64,000 bases of DNA. It comes from Manduca sexta. Its lineage: Eukaryota; Arthropoda; Insecta; Lepidoptera; Sphingidae. This document shows, in pieces, positions 63,261-64,000 of this stretch (within the stretch, counting starts at the first letter, position 1; the number at the start of each line of letters is the position of its first letter). A program made the position numbers and the translations under genes. The notes beneath the pieces are model-generated. The model was not told the DNA's origin. It saw only the letters and a list, made by a program, of their open reading frames with translations, and ran no database searches. The stretch covers positions 1,054,001 to 1,118,000 of the forward strand of contig NC_051118.1 of assembly GCF_014839805.1 (NCBI RefSeq). The letters are read 5' to 3'.

Positions 63261-63800
63261 AGAATAAGAAGTATGGATTATAATTTATATTGCTATAAAG
63301 GTGTATAACCGAAGGAAACCTTGGATAGAACATCTAGCTCTTTCGCTGGAAACTGCTTGTTCTCGATGAATCAATGCTGTTTCTATAGTTAGTAATACTA
63401 ACTTTAATTCTGAATAGTATATTACTATTTACGGTTAGCTGTAATAGTTTAATCGGGCTAACAATTTGCTTGTATCGTAATTCTTTGTAAAAACTCATAG
63501 CAATGCCAGCTAAGCCCAGGCTTTAGAACTAGGGCCTACACTCGCCTATTGAAGTTTCCTAATTTAGATCAGTCATTCGATATTGTAATGGTTGCAAATG
63601 GAGTGATTATGTCATCGGCCTTGATGGTATATTACAATAACATACAACTGATCCATCGATATTAATTTATTATGAGCAGTCATGATTTATTGACTTGTTT
63701 GCCAATTAAAAAGGAAAGGAACGATAACTTAGACGATAGAAGTCTAGGTTTTAGTAGCGAAGGGTGAAATTTTCCTAAAAGGAAGCCATCACTTATAGGT

Positions 63801-63915
63801 ACTACTAATATAAATACGGTTAGCAAATCGTTGAAAGATAATCAGTTTTAACATATATTACAAAAGGGAACCCGGCAGGAATCGACTTATATGTACCTTA
63901 CGCCACTGCTAAATT
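63801..63915 (+). repeat. Dispersed repeat family E, uninterrupted copy
   Basis: aggtactactaatataaata then cggttagcaaatcgtt and gggaacccggcaggaat. Serves as an approximate empty-site relative of the retrotransposon 2 insertion. Confidence 0.6.
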
Positions 63916-63958
63916 TTGATTTCAGGACATCATTGTAATATAAGTAGTCGTTTTGCTT

Positions 63959-64000
63959 GGTCAGGCGAACGGCTTGCCCACCTCGTCATTTTTTTTGTAG
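63959..64000 (+). repeat. Dispersed repeat family C tail, cut by window end
   Basis: ggtcaggcgaacggcttgcc then cacctcgtcatt, the family C 3' end. Confidence 0.55.

Noticed and set aside
57420..64000. FERM-domain exons of coracle
   Set aside because: I searched the minus-strand frames for FERM-like sequence and found none; only repeats and short chance frames.

Overview
This 64 kb window looks like nuclear DNA from a moth or butterfly (Lepidoptera). The evidence is A/T-rich intergenic DNA, two abundant tRNA-derived SINE families with 13-14 bp target duplications, many short non-LTR tails, Harbinger-like and hAT-like miniature elements, two Ty3/gypsy-type LTR retrotransposons, and two intron-containing host genes. 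Species cannot be named from the sequence alone.

Layout. 1-14.4 kb has no supportable host gene. It is a repeat graveyard holding SINEs, a Penelope-like GIY-YIG fragment, a Harbinger-like MITE and two hAT-like elements, one of which forms a SINE-in-hAT-in-SINE nest. 14.4-20.2 kb is LTR retrotransposon 1 (plus strand, 230-bp LTRs identical by eye, CGTG target duplication). 20.4-27.1 kb is a complete secreted pancreatic-lipase-family gene (plus strand, 7 coding exons, 413 aa, catalytic Ser/Asp/His present), with a candidate TATA/initiator promoter about 200 bp after the retrotransposon. 27.1-31.2 kb lies between two convergent genes. It contains no gene I can support, but has a marked cluster of TATCGATA (DRE/BEAF-type) and TGACAG motifs.

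31.2-56.9 kb (minus strand) holds eleven 3' coding exons of the protein 4.1 homologue coracle (cora), a septate-junction scaffold. The conserved 4.1 C-terminal domain is at 31.2-32.4 kb. One giant exon (37197-44144, 2316 codons) carries at least twelve tandem ~110-residue repeats built on a D-P-K-T-G motif, several of them arranged in alternating A/B pairs. The FERM domain must lie past the right edge. The long intron between 46.7 and 56.8 kb carries LTR retrotransposon 2 in the opposite orientation (47549-53358, 222-bp LTRs with one mismatch, GTACT duplication). 57-64 kb is intron or upstream sequence with repeats and one candidate core promoter at about 60.47 kb.

Most worth a second look: the giant coracle repeat exon; the resemblance of both ends of each retrotransposon's internal domain to tRNA-Leu; the Arg/Ser-rich Gag N-termini; the coincidence of all four retrotransposon frame breaks with A-runs, which points to assembly indels as much as to real decay; and the DRE-like cluster between the convergent genes.
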